Source of the DNA: Deltaproteobacteria bacterium
GTDB taxonomy: Bacteria; Myxococcota_A; Polyangia; Polyangiales; Ga0077539
Direction of reading: 5' to 3'
Assembly: GCA_016218725.1 (NCBI GenBank)
Contig: JACRDB010000055.1
Span: 1 to 36,632, forward strand
DNA: 36,632 nucleotides
Within the stretch, counting starts at the first letter, position 1. Each line of letters begins with the position of its first letter. This document shows, piece by piece, positions 17,845 to 24,959 of this stretch. The notes under the pieces are model-generated. The model ran no database searches, was not told the DNA's origin, and was given only the letters and a program-made list of their open reading frames with translations. Position numbers and translations under genes: made by a program.

Positions 17845-18876
17845 CTAGCGGTTGAAGGCCGCCACCCGCGCGATGAATGCGGCCGGTGCGATCTGTCCGG
17901 TGAGGCGGGCGCGGGTCTGTTGGAAGGCGGTGTTCCATTGTCCGCGCTCCGCCGGGGAGACCGGGACCATGGTGATGCCACGGGACTGGAGCGTGGTGAG
18001 GGCGACGCCCTCATCCCGCCGGAGATTGCGGATGAGCTGCGTGTGGAACTGCGCGGCGGTCTCGCGCAGGACCGTCTGGTGCTCCTGCGAGAGGGCGTTG
18101 AACTGGTTCTTCCCGAAGACCGTGGCGCCGATGGAAATTGCGCAGTCCACCTGCGTCATGTGCGTGACCCTGGAGGACCACTGGAGGGCCAGGGTGGCCA
18201 CCGGGGAGGACACGAAGGAATCAATCCGGTTGGTCTGGAGGGCCGAGAGGACCTCCGGGACCTGGAGCGTGACGGGGGTGGCGTTGATCACGCTGAAGAA
18301 CGCGGGGAGCACGGAGTCATCGCGCCAGGCCCAGGGGTGCAGTGGCCGGAGCTCCGCGGGGGTGCGCACGGGGGTGCGGGTGAAGGGGTGGGTGGTGCCC
18401 ACGTCGGCCCAGCCCATCAGCACGAAATTGGCCTGATCGAAGGCCTGGGCCATCTCCGTGTTGAGCCCGTTGCGGGCCGCGTCGAGCTGGGCGTAGCCCC
18501 GGAACATCCCGGGCATCTGGAAGGTGAGGGCCGGGCGGTGGATCTGGGCGAGGCCCACGGCGGTGACGCCGGCCCCGTCCAGGCGACCCTGGCGGATCTT
18601 GCGGATGACCTCGCTCTCATCGCCCTGGACGCCGCCCGGGTAGAACGTGATGGACAGGGCCTTGTTGGTCCTGCGGCGGATCTCGCGGTTCCAGGCCTCG
18701 AAGACCCGCATCCAGGCCGAGCCCGCCGGGGCCAGCGTGGCCACCGAGAGGGTGCGCGTGGCGCCCGCCGCGGGGGGTGTGGGGGGCGAGGGCTGGGCGT
18801 CCACGCCGCGGCCGGCGAGGAGCGCCCCCGCCGCGCCGAAAATCACTGCCAGTGCGCCGAACCGTGATCGCTTCAT
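17845..18876 (-). CDS. TRAP transporter substrate-binding protein (DctP/TatP type)
   Basis: This is a periplasmic solute-binding protein of the DctP family, 343 residues. A signal peptide covers about 1-27 ([20 protein letters not shown], then VDA before QPSPP). The mature part shows family features: [50 protein letters not shown] and [17 protein letters not shown]. It lies 75 bases downstream of a TatT-type TPR lipoprotein on the same strand. That pairing is known from Treponema pallidum (Tp0956/Tp0957), where the two bind each other. No DctQ/DctM membrane subunits are present in the window. AAGGAG upstream of ATG 18876 is a good ribosome-binding site. The ligand is unknown, perhaps hydrophobic or a carboxylate. 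Confidence 0.87.
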   Translation of the reverse strand: MKRSRFGALAVIFGAAGALLAGRGVDAQPSPPTPPAAGATRTLSVATLAPAGSAWMRVFEAWNREIRRRTNKALSITFYPGGVQGDESEVIRKIRQGRLDGAGVTAVGLAQIHRPALTFQMPGMFRGYAQLDAARNGLNTEMAQAFDQANFVLMGWADVGTTHPFTRTPVRTPAELRPLHPWAWRDDSVLPAFFSVINATPVTLQVPEVLSALQTNRIDSFVSSPVATLALQWSSRVTHMTQVDCAISIGATVFGKNQFNALSQEHQTVLRETAAQFHTQLIRNLRRDEGVALTTLQSRGITMVPVSPAERGQWNTAFQQTRARLTGQIAPAAFIARVAAFNR

Positions 18877-18951
18877 GGGACTACCGTCTCCTTGAGGGCT
18901 CTCCGAGGGGCTCGACGGCTCCCCCGGCGATGGAATTCACTAGGGACCGTT

Positions 18952-20028
18952 TCAGGGTGTGGCCGCGGGGGTCGCGGGGGCCGGGGTGGGGGCCGCCGTG
19001 GGTTCCGTGGGGACGGCGTCCACCGGGGGTTCCATCACATGGTCCCCGGTCGGTTCCTCGCCGCCCTGGGTGGCGCCGGAGGGCTCCTGCGGCAGGAAGA
19101 GCGAGTCGATCTGGTCGAGGTAGCGTCGGGCCCGGCGCCGGGCGAGCTGGTTGGCCAGGCGCTGGTCGGGCATCACGTCCCCGGCCTCGATGACCTCGGT
19201 CAAGAGGCGCTGGAAGAGCGCCCGATCCTGGACCATCACGGCGTAGAGGCGCGCCTTGAAGACCTTGTACATGAGGAAGTTGCCCTGGGTCAGCTCGATG
19301 GCCCGATCGAAGTTCCGGAGGGCCTCCTCGGGCTGGCCTCCGAGGGCCGCCGGGCGCCCGGCGTGGTAGGCTCCGAGGGCCGCGTAGCCCGCGTGGAAGT
19401 TGTACGTGGGGTCCAGGGCCATGGCCCGCTGGAACAGTGCGACCACGTACGGCAGGTCCGCGATGGCCGTCACGTCATCCTTGTGGAGGTTGATGTAGCG
19501 CCCCCAGGCGTAGCCGGTCCAGAAGAGCACCGCGGCCTGGTCCTCGTCGTCGAAGCGGGAGAGGTACTCGGTCCAGGCCTCCTGGTGCTCCTGGGCGCGC
19601 CGCAGGGCGCCGTCGGCCCCGCCGTCCCCGTCCTCCTGGCGGGTGAGCTCCTCCAGGCCCAGGGCCTTGGCGCGGAGGTACGCCGCGGTGGCCCGCTCCC
19701 GGTAGTGCTCGATGCGCACCTCGTCGTCGTCCACCTCGGCCTGCTCCATGCGGTCCTCCAGGAACCCGAAACCGTAGGAGCCGTAGGCCCTCATGGCCTG
19801 CACCCGCAGGGCGCCGTTGTGGGGCACCACCAGGAGGAGCCCCTCCATCTGGGCGATGGAGTACGGCAGGGCCGCCTCGGCGATGCCCGGGTCCGCCTGG
19901 GACTGGAGGGCCGGGGCCGCCCGGCCCATGATCCTCACCGTGGAGTTGGCCGCGAGCTGCGTCATGCAGCCGGTCTGGGAAAGCGCCAGGAGCGCCGCCA
20001 GCGCCCCGCCCGTTACGATCTTCCGCAT
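18952..20028 (-). CDS. TatT-like TPR lipoprotein of a TRAP transporter (T component)
   Basis: The 358-residue protein from ATG 20028 begins with a lipoprotein-like signal (MRKIVTGGALAALLALSQTG then Cys21). The residue three before the cysteine is Gln instead of the usual Leu/Val/Ile, so lipidation is likely but not certain. The body is alpha-helical with TPR-like pairs, for example AVLFWTGYAWGRYINLHKD, LFQRAMALDPTYNFHAGYAA and ALRNFDRAIELTQGNF. This matches the TatT family, which forms trimers that bind the DctP-type subunit. A Pro/Ala/Thr-rich tail ends it. It is the first gene of a tatT-tatP pair, divergent from the PARP gene, with a TTGACA-type promoter upstream. Confidence 0.85.
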   Translation of the reverse strand: MRKIVTGGALAALLALSQTGCMTQLAANSTVRIMGRAAPALQSQADPGIAEAALPYSIAQMEGLLLVVPHNGALRVQAMRAYGSYGFGFLEDRMEQAEVDDDEVRIEHYRERATAAYLRAKALGLEELTRQEDGDGGADGALRRAQEHQEAWTEYLSRFDDEDQAAVLFWTGYAWGRYINLHKDDVTAIADLPYVVALFQRAMALDPTYNFHAGYAALGAYHAGRPAALGGQPEEALRNFDRAIELTQGNFLMYKVFKARLYAVMVQDRALFQRLLTEVIEAGDVMPDQRLANQLARRRARRYLDQIDSLFLPQEPSGATQGGEEPTGDHVMEPPVDAVPTEPTAAPTPAPATPAATP

Positions 20029-20039
20029 AGGTCCGTTGG

Positions 20040-20067
20040 GGTAAACCGGTCCCTTCCCCGCTGTCAA
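20040..20067 (-). promoter_or_regulatory. Candidate promoter for tatT-tatP (TTGACA-16-TTTACC)
   Basis: A perfect -35 TTGACA (minus strand, 20067-20062) is followed after 16 bases by TTTACC (20045-20040), 11 bases before ATG 20028. An inverted repeat (CCCCTACGGGG) sits next to the -35 element and could be an operator. Confidence 0.45.
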
Positions 20068-20105
20068 TGCCCCTACGGGGGTGGACAGGATACGTCCGAG
20101 GGGCG

Positions 20106-20135
20106 TTGCGGGGGCGCCCTGGGAGGGCCTATGTT
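20106..20135 (+). promoter_or_regulatory. Candidate promoter for the PARP-macro operon
   Basis: TTGCGG (20106-20111) and TATGTT (20130-20135) are 18 bases apart. The leader to ATG 20163 is about 20 bases and contains GGAG at 20152-20155, 7 bases before the start. Unlike several neighbours, this gene therefore seems to have a normal leader. Confidence 0.33.
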
Positions 20136-20162
20136 GCGGCGCGAGAGCCCCGGAGTCCCCCC

Positions 20163-21608
20163 ATGGCGAGCGTGAAGTCCTACAAATTCGGCGACCCAGG
20201 CACCCCGAAGTTCCCCGACGACTTCGAGATCCTGAAGAAGGCGGTCCTCCAGGTGACGGACCTGAAGACCAACCACAACAAATACTACGGGCTGGAGCTC
20301 CACGAGGGGAAGGTGAAGGGCGCCCTTGTGTACCGGGTGTTCACGCACTACGGCCGCACGGACGACCTGGAGACGAACCCCAACGCCGGGCAGAAGGAGG
20401 TTCGCTTCGCGGCCACGCGCGCCGAGGCGGAGGGGCTCTACCGGGAGATCTATGGCGAGAAGACCAGCGCCCGCAAGGGCTACAAGGAGCTGGCCCTGGC
20501 CTCCAGCAAGATCGGCAGCGGCAAGGCCCGGGGGACCAGCTCCGGGGCGGTGGACGCCAAGACCATCGCGAAGATCGAGGCGGGCAAGGCCGCGGGGGCG
20601 GCGCCCGCGCCGGCGGTGAAGCGCTCGGAGCTCCAGCCGGCCCTGGCGGCGCTGGTGAAGTACCTCTACGACGAGGCCACGGAGGCGCTGACCACCACGG
20701 TGCAGGCGAAGATCACCGCCGAGGGGATCGAGACGCCGCTCGGGGTTCTCACCATCGGCCAGATCGAGAAGGGCGAGGCCATCCTCGACGAGCTCTACGA
20801 CCACTTCAAGAAGAAGACCGCGAGCCGGGCGATGATGGAGAGCCTGTCGAGCGATTTCTACACCATGATCCCGCACCGCATCGGGCGCAGCCGGGCCATG
20901 GTGGACGCGGCGGTGATCGACACCCTGGAGGAGTTCCACCAGAAGCAGGAGACGCTCCAGCTCATGAAGGACATGCTCCAGGTGAACGGCGACAAGGGCA
21001 CGGTGCTCTACGACTCGCAGCTCGACGGGAAGTACGACGCGCTCAAGTGCGAGCTGGGCCCGCTGGAGCGCACGAACCCCACCTGGCAGGAGGTCGCCGA
21101 CCTGGTGCAGAAGAGCCAGCTCCGCACCAGGACCATCCGGGTGCAGAGCGTGTACTCCGTGAAGCGCCCCGTGGAGCATGCGGCCTTCGCGGCGGGGGTG
21201 CCCAACCAGCGGCTCCTGTTCCACGGCTCGCGGATCAAGAACTGGGTGGGGATCCTGTCGCGCGGGATCCTTTTGCCCAAGATCGTGGTGAGCCTCGGGG
21301 TGAACCGCACGGACGCCGGCTGGCTCGGCAGCGGGATCTATTTCGGTGACGCCTCGTGCACGTCGGCGGGGTACACCTCACCGGGAAGGCCCGGGACGCG
21401 CTTCCTGGCGGTGACCCGCGTGGCCCTCGGGAACGTGAAGGATTTCACCAAGATCACCTACGGGCTCTCGGCGCCGCCGGCGGGGTTCCACTCCTGCCAC
21501 GGGGTCCGGGCCCGGCCCGGGGTCACGTCGCAGTTCGCCGACGACGAGTACGTGATCTACGACTCCAGGCAGCAGCGGCTGGAGTACCTGGTCGAGTTCA
21601 AGATGTAG
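20163..21608 (+). CDS. Bacterial poly(ADP-ribose) polymerase: WGR, regulatory and catalytic domains
   Basis: PARP enzymes transfer ADP-ribose from NAD+ to protein or nucleic acid. This 481-residue protein has a WGR-like domain (about 20-110; NKYYGLELHEG, then YRVFTHYGRTD where Tyr replaces Trp), a helical PARP regulatory domain (about 155-275) and a catalytic domain (about 300-481). The H-Y-E triad is intact: LLFHGSR (His354), GSGIYFGDASCTSAGY (Tyr393) and ADDEYVIYD (Glu462). The Glu predicts chain elongation, not only mono-ADP-ribosylation. The helical domain suggests auto-inhibition released by DNA ends, as in PARP1-3. There is no zinc finger or BRCT domain. ATG 20163 has GGAG 7 bases upstream. 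A macro-domain gene follows after 29 bases. Such enzymes are scattered in bacteria and were probably acquired by transfer. Confidence 0.95.
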   Translation: MASVKSYKFGDPGTPKFPDDFEILKKAVLQVTDLKTNHNKYYGLELHEGKVKGALVYRVFTHYGRTDDLETNPNAGQKEVRFAATRAEAEGLYREIYGEKTSARKGYKELALASSKIGSGKARGTSSGAVDAKTIAKIEAGKAAGAAPAPAVKRSELQPALAALVKYLYDEATEALTTTVQAKITAEGIETPLGVLTIGQIEKGEAILDELYDHFKKKTASRAMMESLSSDFYTMIPHRIGRSRAMVDAAVIDTLEEFHQKQETLQLMKDMLQVNGDKGTVLYDSQLDGKYDALKCELGPLERTNPTWQEVADLVQKSQLRTRTIRVQSVYSVKRPVEHAAFAAGVPNQRLLFHGSRIKNWVGILSRGILLPKIVVSLGVNRTDAGWLGSGIYFGDASCTSAGYTSPGRPGTRFLAVTRVALGNVKDFTKITYGLSAPPAGFHSCHGVRARPGVTSQFADDEYVIYDSRQQRLEYLVEFKM

Positions 21609-21637
21609 CCAACGGTCGAAGGAACAGAGGTATCGCC

Positions 21638-22396
21638 ATGGACACGAGCGTCAGCGTGGTGCTGGTGGACGTCAGCCCGAAAATGATCAAGGCCTGGAGG
21701 GAGGTCTTCGAGGACAACCCCGAGGTCACCGTGGTGCACGGGTCCATCCTGGACCAGAAGACCACGGCCTGGGTCAACCCCACCAACGCCAGGGCCATCA
21801 TGGAGGGGGGCGTGGACGGGGTGATGAAGAAGCACTTCGGCCCCAAGATCCAGACCCGGGTGCAGAGCGAGATCGCCCGGCTCTTCGGCGGGGCGCTCCC
21901 CGTGGGGCACGCCACCTGCGTCGAGACCGGCGTGGCCATCCCGCGGTTCCTCATCTCCACGCCCACCATGCATGCCACCTCGGAGGACGTGAGCGACACG
22001 CTCAACGTCGTGCTGGCTGCCTCCGCCGCGCTCCAGCGGGTGCACATGCAAAACAAGAAGGTGCCCGGGAGCATCACCTCCGTGGCGATCCCGGGCCTCG
22101 GGACCAACACCGGCAAGGTCCCCGTGGAGATCGCCGCGGACCTCATGTGGACCGCCTACGCCCTCTTCCGGGAGAAGGCCTTCGACGACTTCAAATCCAT
22201 GCGCGAGGCCCTGGAGGAGAGCCTCGGGAGCCTGGGCAACAGCCTGGCCCCGGGCGGCGCCCACGCCGCCAAGCCCTCCGGGCCAAAGCTCGCCGTGGCC
22301 ACCCCGGGCCTGCCGGGCATCGCCGCTGCGCCCCCAACGACCGCACCAACGCCCCCCGCTGGAAAGCCCCTGACAGACTTTGACGACCACGAGTAG
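21638..22396 (+). CDS. Macro-domain protein (probable ADP-ribose binder or hydrolase)
   Basis: The 252-residue protein has an ADP-ribose-binding macro domain at about 28-185: VTVVHGSILDQKTTAWVNPT with Asn47 and Asn50, the loop MEGGVDGVMKKHFG (55-68), PVGHATCVETG, FLISTPTM and the phosphate loop VAIPGLGTNTGKVP. The final 50 residues are a Pro/Ala-rich tail ending in an acidic DFDDHE. Macro domains bind ADP-ribose and many remove it from proteins or DNA. The gene follows the PARP gene by 29 bases with AGAGG 7 bases before ATG 21638, so the two are almost certainly co-transcribed. The likely role is reading or reversing the PARP product. Whether it is catalytic cannot be settled by eye. It is not the DarG type, since no DarT lies nearby. 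Confidence 0.9.
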   Translation: MDTSVSVVLVDVSPKMIKAWREVFEDNPEVTVVHGSILDQKTTAWVNPTNARAIMEGGVDGVMKKHFGPKIQTRVQSEIARLFGGALPVGHATCVETGVAIPRFLISTPTMHATSEDVSDTLNVVLAASAALQRVHMQNKKVPGSITSVAIPGLGTNTGKVPVEIAADLMWTAYALFREKAFDDFKSMREALEESLGSLGNSLAPGGAHAAKPSGPKLAVATPGLPGIAAAPPTTAPTPPAGKPLTDFDDHE

Positions 22397-22409
22397 GTGT
22401 AAGACCTAC
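22393..22409. terminator. Hairpin holding both convergent stop codons (macro gene and rlmN)
   Basis: GTAGGT-GTAAG-ACCTAC is a perfect six-pair stem with a five-base loop. The TAG of the macro gene lies in the left arm and the TAG of rlmN in the right arm. A pyrimidine-rich run (CTTCTCC) follows on the plus strand. It is a plausible weak bidirectional terminator. Confidence 0.5.
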
Positions 22410-23458
22410 CTTCTCCTACCTGTCTCCGTGGCGAGCTGTCCGCAGGCGGCGGCGATGTCTTTTCCGCCGGAGTAGCGTCGGACCACGGGCACGCCCAGGG
22501 AGGCCAGGGCGTCGTGGAAGGCATTGCGTTCGGCCTCCGTGGGGCGGCGCAGGTCCACCCCCGGCACGGGGTTCCACTCGATCAGGGACAGCCTCGCCGG
22601 GAGCCTCTTGAGGAGCGTGGCGAGGGCCCGGGCCTCCTCCGGGTCCATGTTCACGCCCCCGAGGAGGGGGTAGGCGAGCATCACCAGGCGCCGGGAGCGT
22701 GCCTGGTACACCCTCGCGGCGTCGATCACGTCCTCCAGGGGGTATTTCGCCTCCAGGGGCACGAGCGTCCGGCGCAGGGCCGCGCGGGCGGAGGTGACGG
22801 AGATGCCCAGCCGGGGCCTGCGGGTGGCCTCCGCCAGGCGGAGGATCCCGGGCACCACCCCCACGGTGCACACGGTGATGTTCCTCGCGTCGATGGCCAG
22901 GCCGCAGGGGTTGGAGAGCACCTCCAGCGCGCGCAGGACGTTGTCCACGTTGTGCAGCGGCTCGCCCATGCCCTGGAAGACCACCCCGTGGACCCTGCCC
23001 TCGCCCGAGGCCCGCAGGTCCCGGGCCACGCGGCGCACCTGCTCGATGATCTCCCAGGCGTGGAGGTTCCTACGGAGCCCCATGCGCCCGGTGGCGCAGA
23101 ACACGCAGCCCATGGCGCAGCCCACCTGGGAGCTCACGCACACGCTGAAGCGCCCGGGGGCCTCCAGGGGGATGCGTACGGTCTCCAGGAGGGCGCCGTC
23201 AGGGCACTCCAGGACGTATTTTACAAAGGGGTCTTCGAGGGAGCGCGCGACCTCACGGACCTCCAGGCGCCCGACGGGGACGGCCTCCCCGGCGCCGTCG
23301 CGCACCCGGGCCCGCACCTGGGAGACCGCCCGGTAGTCGTCGTGGCCCCGCTGGAGGACGTGGGCGCAGAGCCTCCGGGCCTCCGGGAGCGTGGCCCCGA
23401 GGTGCTCCAGGCGCGCGAGGAGCGATTCCGGGGTCTCCCCCTGGAGGCAAGTGTCCAT
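22406..23458 (-). CDS. rlmN: RlmN-family 23S rRNA/tRNA adenine-C2 methyltransferase (radical SAM)
   Basis: RlmN methylates C2 of A2503 in 23S rRNA and A37 of some tRNAs by a radical SAM, ping-pong mechanism. The 350-residue protein has the cluster motif C-x3-C-x2-C (CAMGCVFCATG; Cys114, 118 and 121) preceded by VCVSSQVGC, whose Cys107 matches a conserved RlmN cysteine. QGMGEPLHNVDNV is present, and the second catalytic cysteine Cys339 lies in DIAAACGQLATE. The stretch before it reads YSGGKDI in place of the usual RGxDI, so this may be an extra paralogue or a Cfr-like branch. The start is ATG 23458. It is divergent from larE across 39 bases with overlapping -10-like sequences, and convergent with the macro gene. 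Confidence 0.87.
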   Translation of the reverse strand: MDTCLQGETPESLLARLEHLGATLPEARRLCAHVLQRGHDDYRAVSQVRARVRDGAGEAVPVGRLEVREVARSLEDPFVKYVLECPDGALLETVRIPLEAPGRFSVCVSSQVGCAMGCVFCATGRMGLRRNLHAWEIIEQVRRVARDLRASGEGRVHGVVFQGMGEPLHNVDNVLRALEVLSNPCGLAIDARNITVCTVGVVPGILRLAEATRRPRLGISVTSARAALRRTLVPLEAKYPLEDVIDAARVYQARSRRLVMLAYPLLGGVNMDPEEARALATLLKRLPARLSLIEWNPVPGVDLRRPTEAERNAFHDALASLGVPVVRRYSGGKDIAAACGQLATETGRRR

Positions 23459-23486
23459 GGTGGGTCGTGGGTCCCTCGGGGAGTGC

Positions 23487-23492
23487 TATACA
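23487..23492 (+). promoter_or_regulatory. Candidate bidirectional -10 region between rlmN and larE
   Basis: On the plus strand TGC-TATACA ends 5 bases before GTG 23498. On the minus strand the same bases read TGTATAGC, a -10-like sequence for rlmN about 26 bases before its ATG. The near-symmetrical GTGCTATACAC could drive both genes. Confidence 0.38.
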
Positions 23493-23497
23493 CCACC

Positions 23498-24313
23498 GTG
23501 ATGGATCCCCAACTGGAGAGGCTCCGAGGAGCGATCAGGGCCCTGGGCTCGGCGGTGGTGTGCTTCTCCGGCGGCGTGGACAGCGCGTTCGTGCTGGCGG
23601 TGGCAAAGGAGGTCCTCGGGGACCGCTGCCTCGGGCTCACCACGGTCTCCCCGTCGCTGCCGGAGAGTGAGCGCCAGGGGGCCGAGGCGCTGGCCCGGGC
23701 CCTGGGGGCGCGGCACCGCACGGTGGACTCCCGCGAGGTGGAGGACCCGCGCTACGCGGCCAACCCCGTAAACCGTTGCTACTACTGCAAATCCGAGCTG
23801 TACACCATCGCCGCGCGGGTGGCCCTGGAGGAGGGTATGGCCTGCGTGTGCAACGGCACCAACGTGGACGACCTCGGGGACCACCGCCCGGGGCTCGACG
23901 CGGCCCGCGAGGCCGAGGTGCGCTCGCCGCTGGTGGAGTGCGGCTTCACCAAGGCCGACGTGCGCCGCTGCGCGAAGCTCCTGGGGCTCCCGGTGTGGGA
24001 CAAGCCCGCCGCGGCGTGCCTGTCCTCGCGGATCCCGTACGGCACGCACGTGACGCCCTCGCGGCTCTCCATGATCGACCGCGCGGAGGGCGCCCTGCGC
24101 GCGCTGGGGCTGCGCCAGGTGAGGGTGCGCTACCACAGCGACCTGGCCCGCGTCGAGGTCGGCCCCGAGGAGCTGGAGCGGGCCTTCGGGCTCCGGCGGG
24201 ACATCGCCCGGGCCTGCCGCGAGGCGGGCTTCGCCTACGCCACGCTGGACCTGGAGGGGTACCGTATGGGCTCGCACAACGAGGTCGTGAGGCTCAAGGT
24301 CCTGTCCGCGTGA
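23498..24313 (+). CDS. larE: LarE-type sulfur transferase (PP-loop ATPase)
   Basis: LarE turns pyridine dicarboxylate adenylate into its thiocarboxylic acid for the nickel-pincer cofactor, in some species giving up a cysteine sulfur. Counting from the ATG at 23501, the PP-loop is FSGGVDSAF with SGGVDS at 23-28, followed by NRCYYCKSELY (91-101), CNGTNVDD (117-124) and ACLSSRIPYG (172-181). Cys173 falls at the position of the sacrificial cysteine (Cys176) of Lactobacillus LarE. GTG 23498 directly precedes the ATG and lies 5 bases after a TATACA box, so a leaderless start there is favoured; the proteins differ by one residue. LarB and LarC are not in the window. A murein peptidase gene follows after 7 bases. 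Confidence 0.88.
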   Translation: MMDPQLERLRGAIRALGSAVVCFSGGVDSAFVLAVAKEVLGDRCLGLTTVSPSLPESERQGAEALARALGARHRTVDSREVEDPRYAANPVNRCYYCKSELYTIAARVALEEGMACVCNGTNVDDLGDHRPGLDAAREAEVRSPLVECGFTKADVRRCAKLLGLPVWDKPAAACLSSRIPYGTHVTPSRLSMIDRAEGALRALGLRQVRVRYHSDLARVEVGPEELERAFGLRRDIARACREAGFAYATLDLEGYRMGSHNEVVRLKVLSA

Positions 24314-24325
24314 GGTCCGCGTGAG
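24304..24325. repeat. Tandem 11-base duplication at the larE-mepK junction
   Basis: GTCCGCGTGAG occurs twice without a gap. The first copy holds the larE stop (TGA) and the second supplies the GTG start of the next gene, so the duplication appears to have created or moved that start. Confidence 0.8.
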
Positions 24326-24938
24326 GTCGGGCGGGGCGCGAGCCGCCGCGCTGGCGTCGACGGCCTTCGGGGTGGTCCTGACGGCCCCCGGCGGGCTCCG
24401 GGCGGACCCGCCGGTGCCGCGGTTCCTCCCGCCCACGGCCACGCGCGTGGCGCCCTCGGCCAAGAAGGACCCCGCGGTCACGGTGGCCTCGCCCACGCTG
24501 CGCCCGACGGCGTTTACGGCGTTTCATACGCACACCCTGGAGGCCGTGGCCTTCGGCCCGGAGCCCGACGCCGAGGAGCCCCTGGTCCTGCGCAGGCTCC
24601 TGCGGGACCGCACCAACTGGGAGGAGCACGCCGTGGACCCGCGGTGCTGGGCCACCCTGCGCGCCAGCGCCCTGCGCTTCACCGCGCGGCGCGTGGAGCT
24701 GGTGTCCGGGTACCGCTCGGACAAGCTCAACGAGCACCTGCGCAAGAAGGGCCACCAGGTCGCCCGCCACAGCCAGCACACCGACGGGGGCGCCGTGGAC
24801 TACCGCCTGGTCGGGGTCCCCACCGCGGCGCTCCTCGCCTGGGCCCGGGGCGCCCACCGCGGGGGCCTCGGGTACTACCCCCGCAGCGCCTTCATCCACG
24901 TGGACGTCGGCCCGCCGCGGCGCTGGAACGGTGACTGA
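24321..24938 (+). CDS. MepK/YcbK-like murein endopeptidase (DUF882, peptidase M15 fold)
   Basis: This 205-residue exported protein has a signal-like start (basic head, hydrophobic AAALASTAFGVVL) and a low-complexity Pro/Thr segment. The DUF882 domain spans about 85-202: LVSGYRSDKLNEHLRKKG, ARHSQHTDGGAVDYR, GLGYYPRSAFIHVDVG and PPRRW. His153, Asp160 and His193 are the expected zinc ligands. E. coli MepK (YcbK) of this family cuts 3-3 cross-links in peptidoglycan. The GTG at 24321 lies 7 bases after the larE stop, so the two are likely co-transcribed although functionally unrelated. ATG starts further in would remove the signal peptide and are unlikely. Confidence 0.85.
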   Translation: MRSGGARAAALASTAFGVVLTAPGGLRADPPVPRFLPPTATRVAPSAKKDPAVTVASPTLRPTAFTAFHTHTLEAVAFGPEPDAEEPLVLRRLLRDRTNWEEHAVDPRCWATLRASALRFTARRVELVSGYRSDKLNEHLRKKGHQVARHSQHTDGGAVDYRLVGVPTAALLAWARGAHRGGLGYYPRSAFIHVDVGPPRRWNGD

Positions 24939-24946
24939 CCCCGCGC

Positions 24947-24959
24947 GCCCTCAGAGGGC
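24947..24959. other. Small hairpin at the mepK/aminotransferase convergent junction
   Basis: GCCCT-CAG-AGGGC is a five-pair stem that includes the stop codon of the minus-strand aminotransferase gene. The mepK stop lies 9 bases before it. It is weak as a terminator. Confidence 0.3.

Noticed and set aside
20163..22396. DarT-DarG toxin-antitoxin system
   Set aside because: The transferase has WGR, helical regulatory and H-Y-E PARP domains and is not DarT-like, so the pair is a different ADP-ribosylation system.
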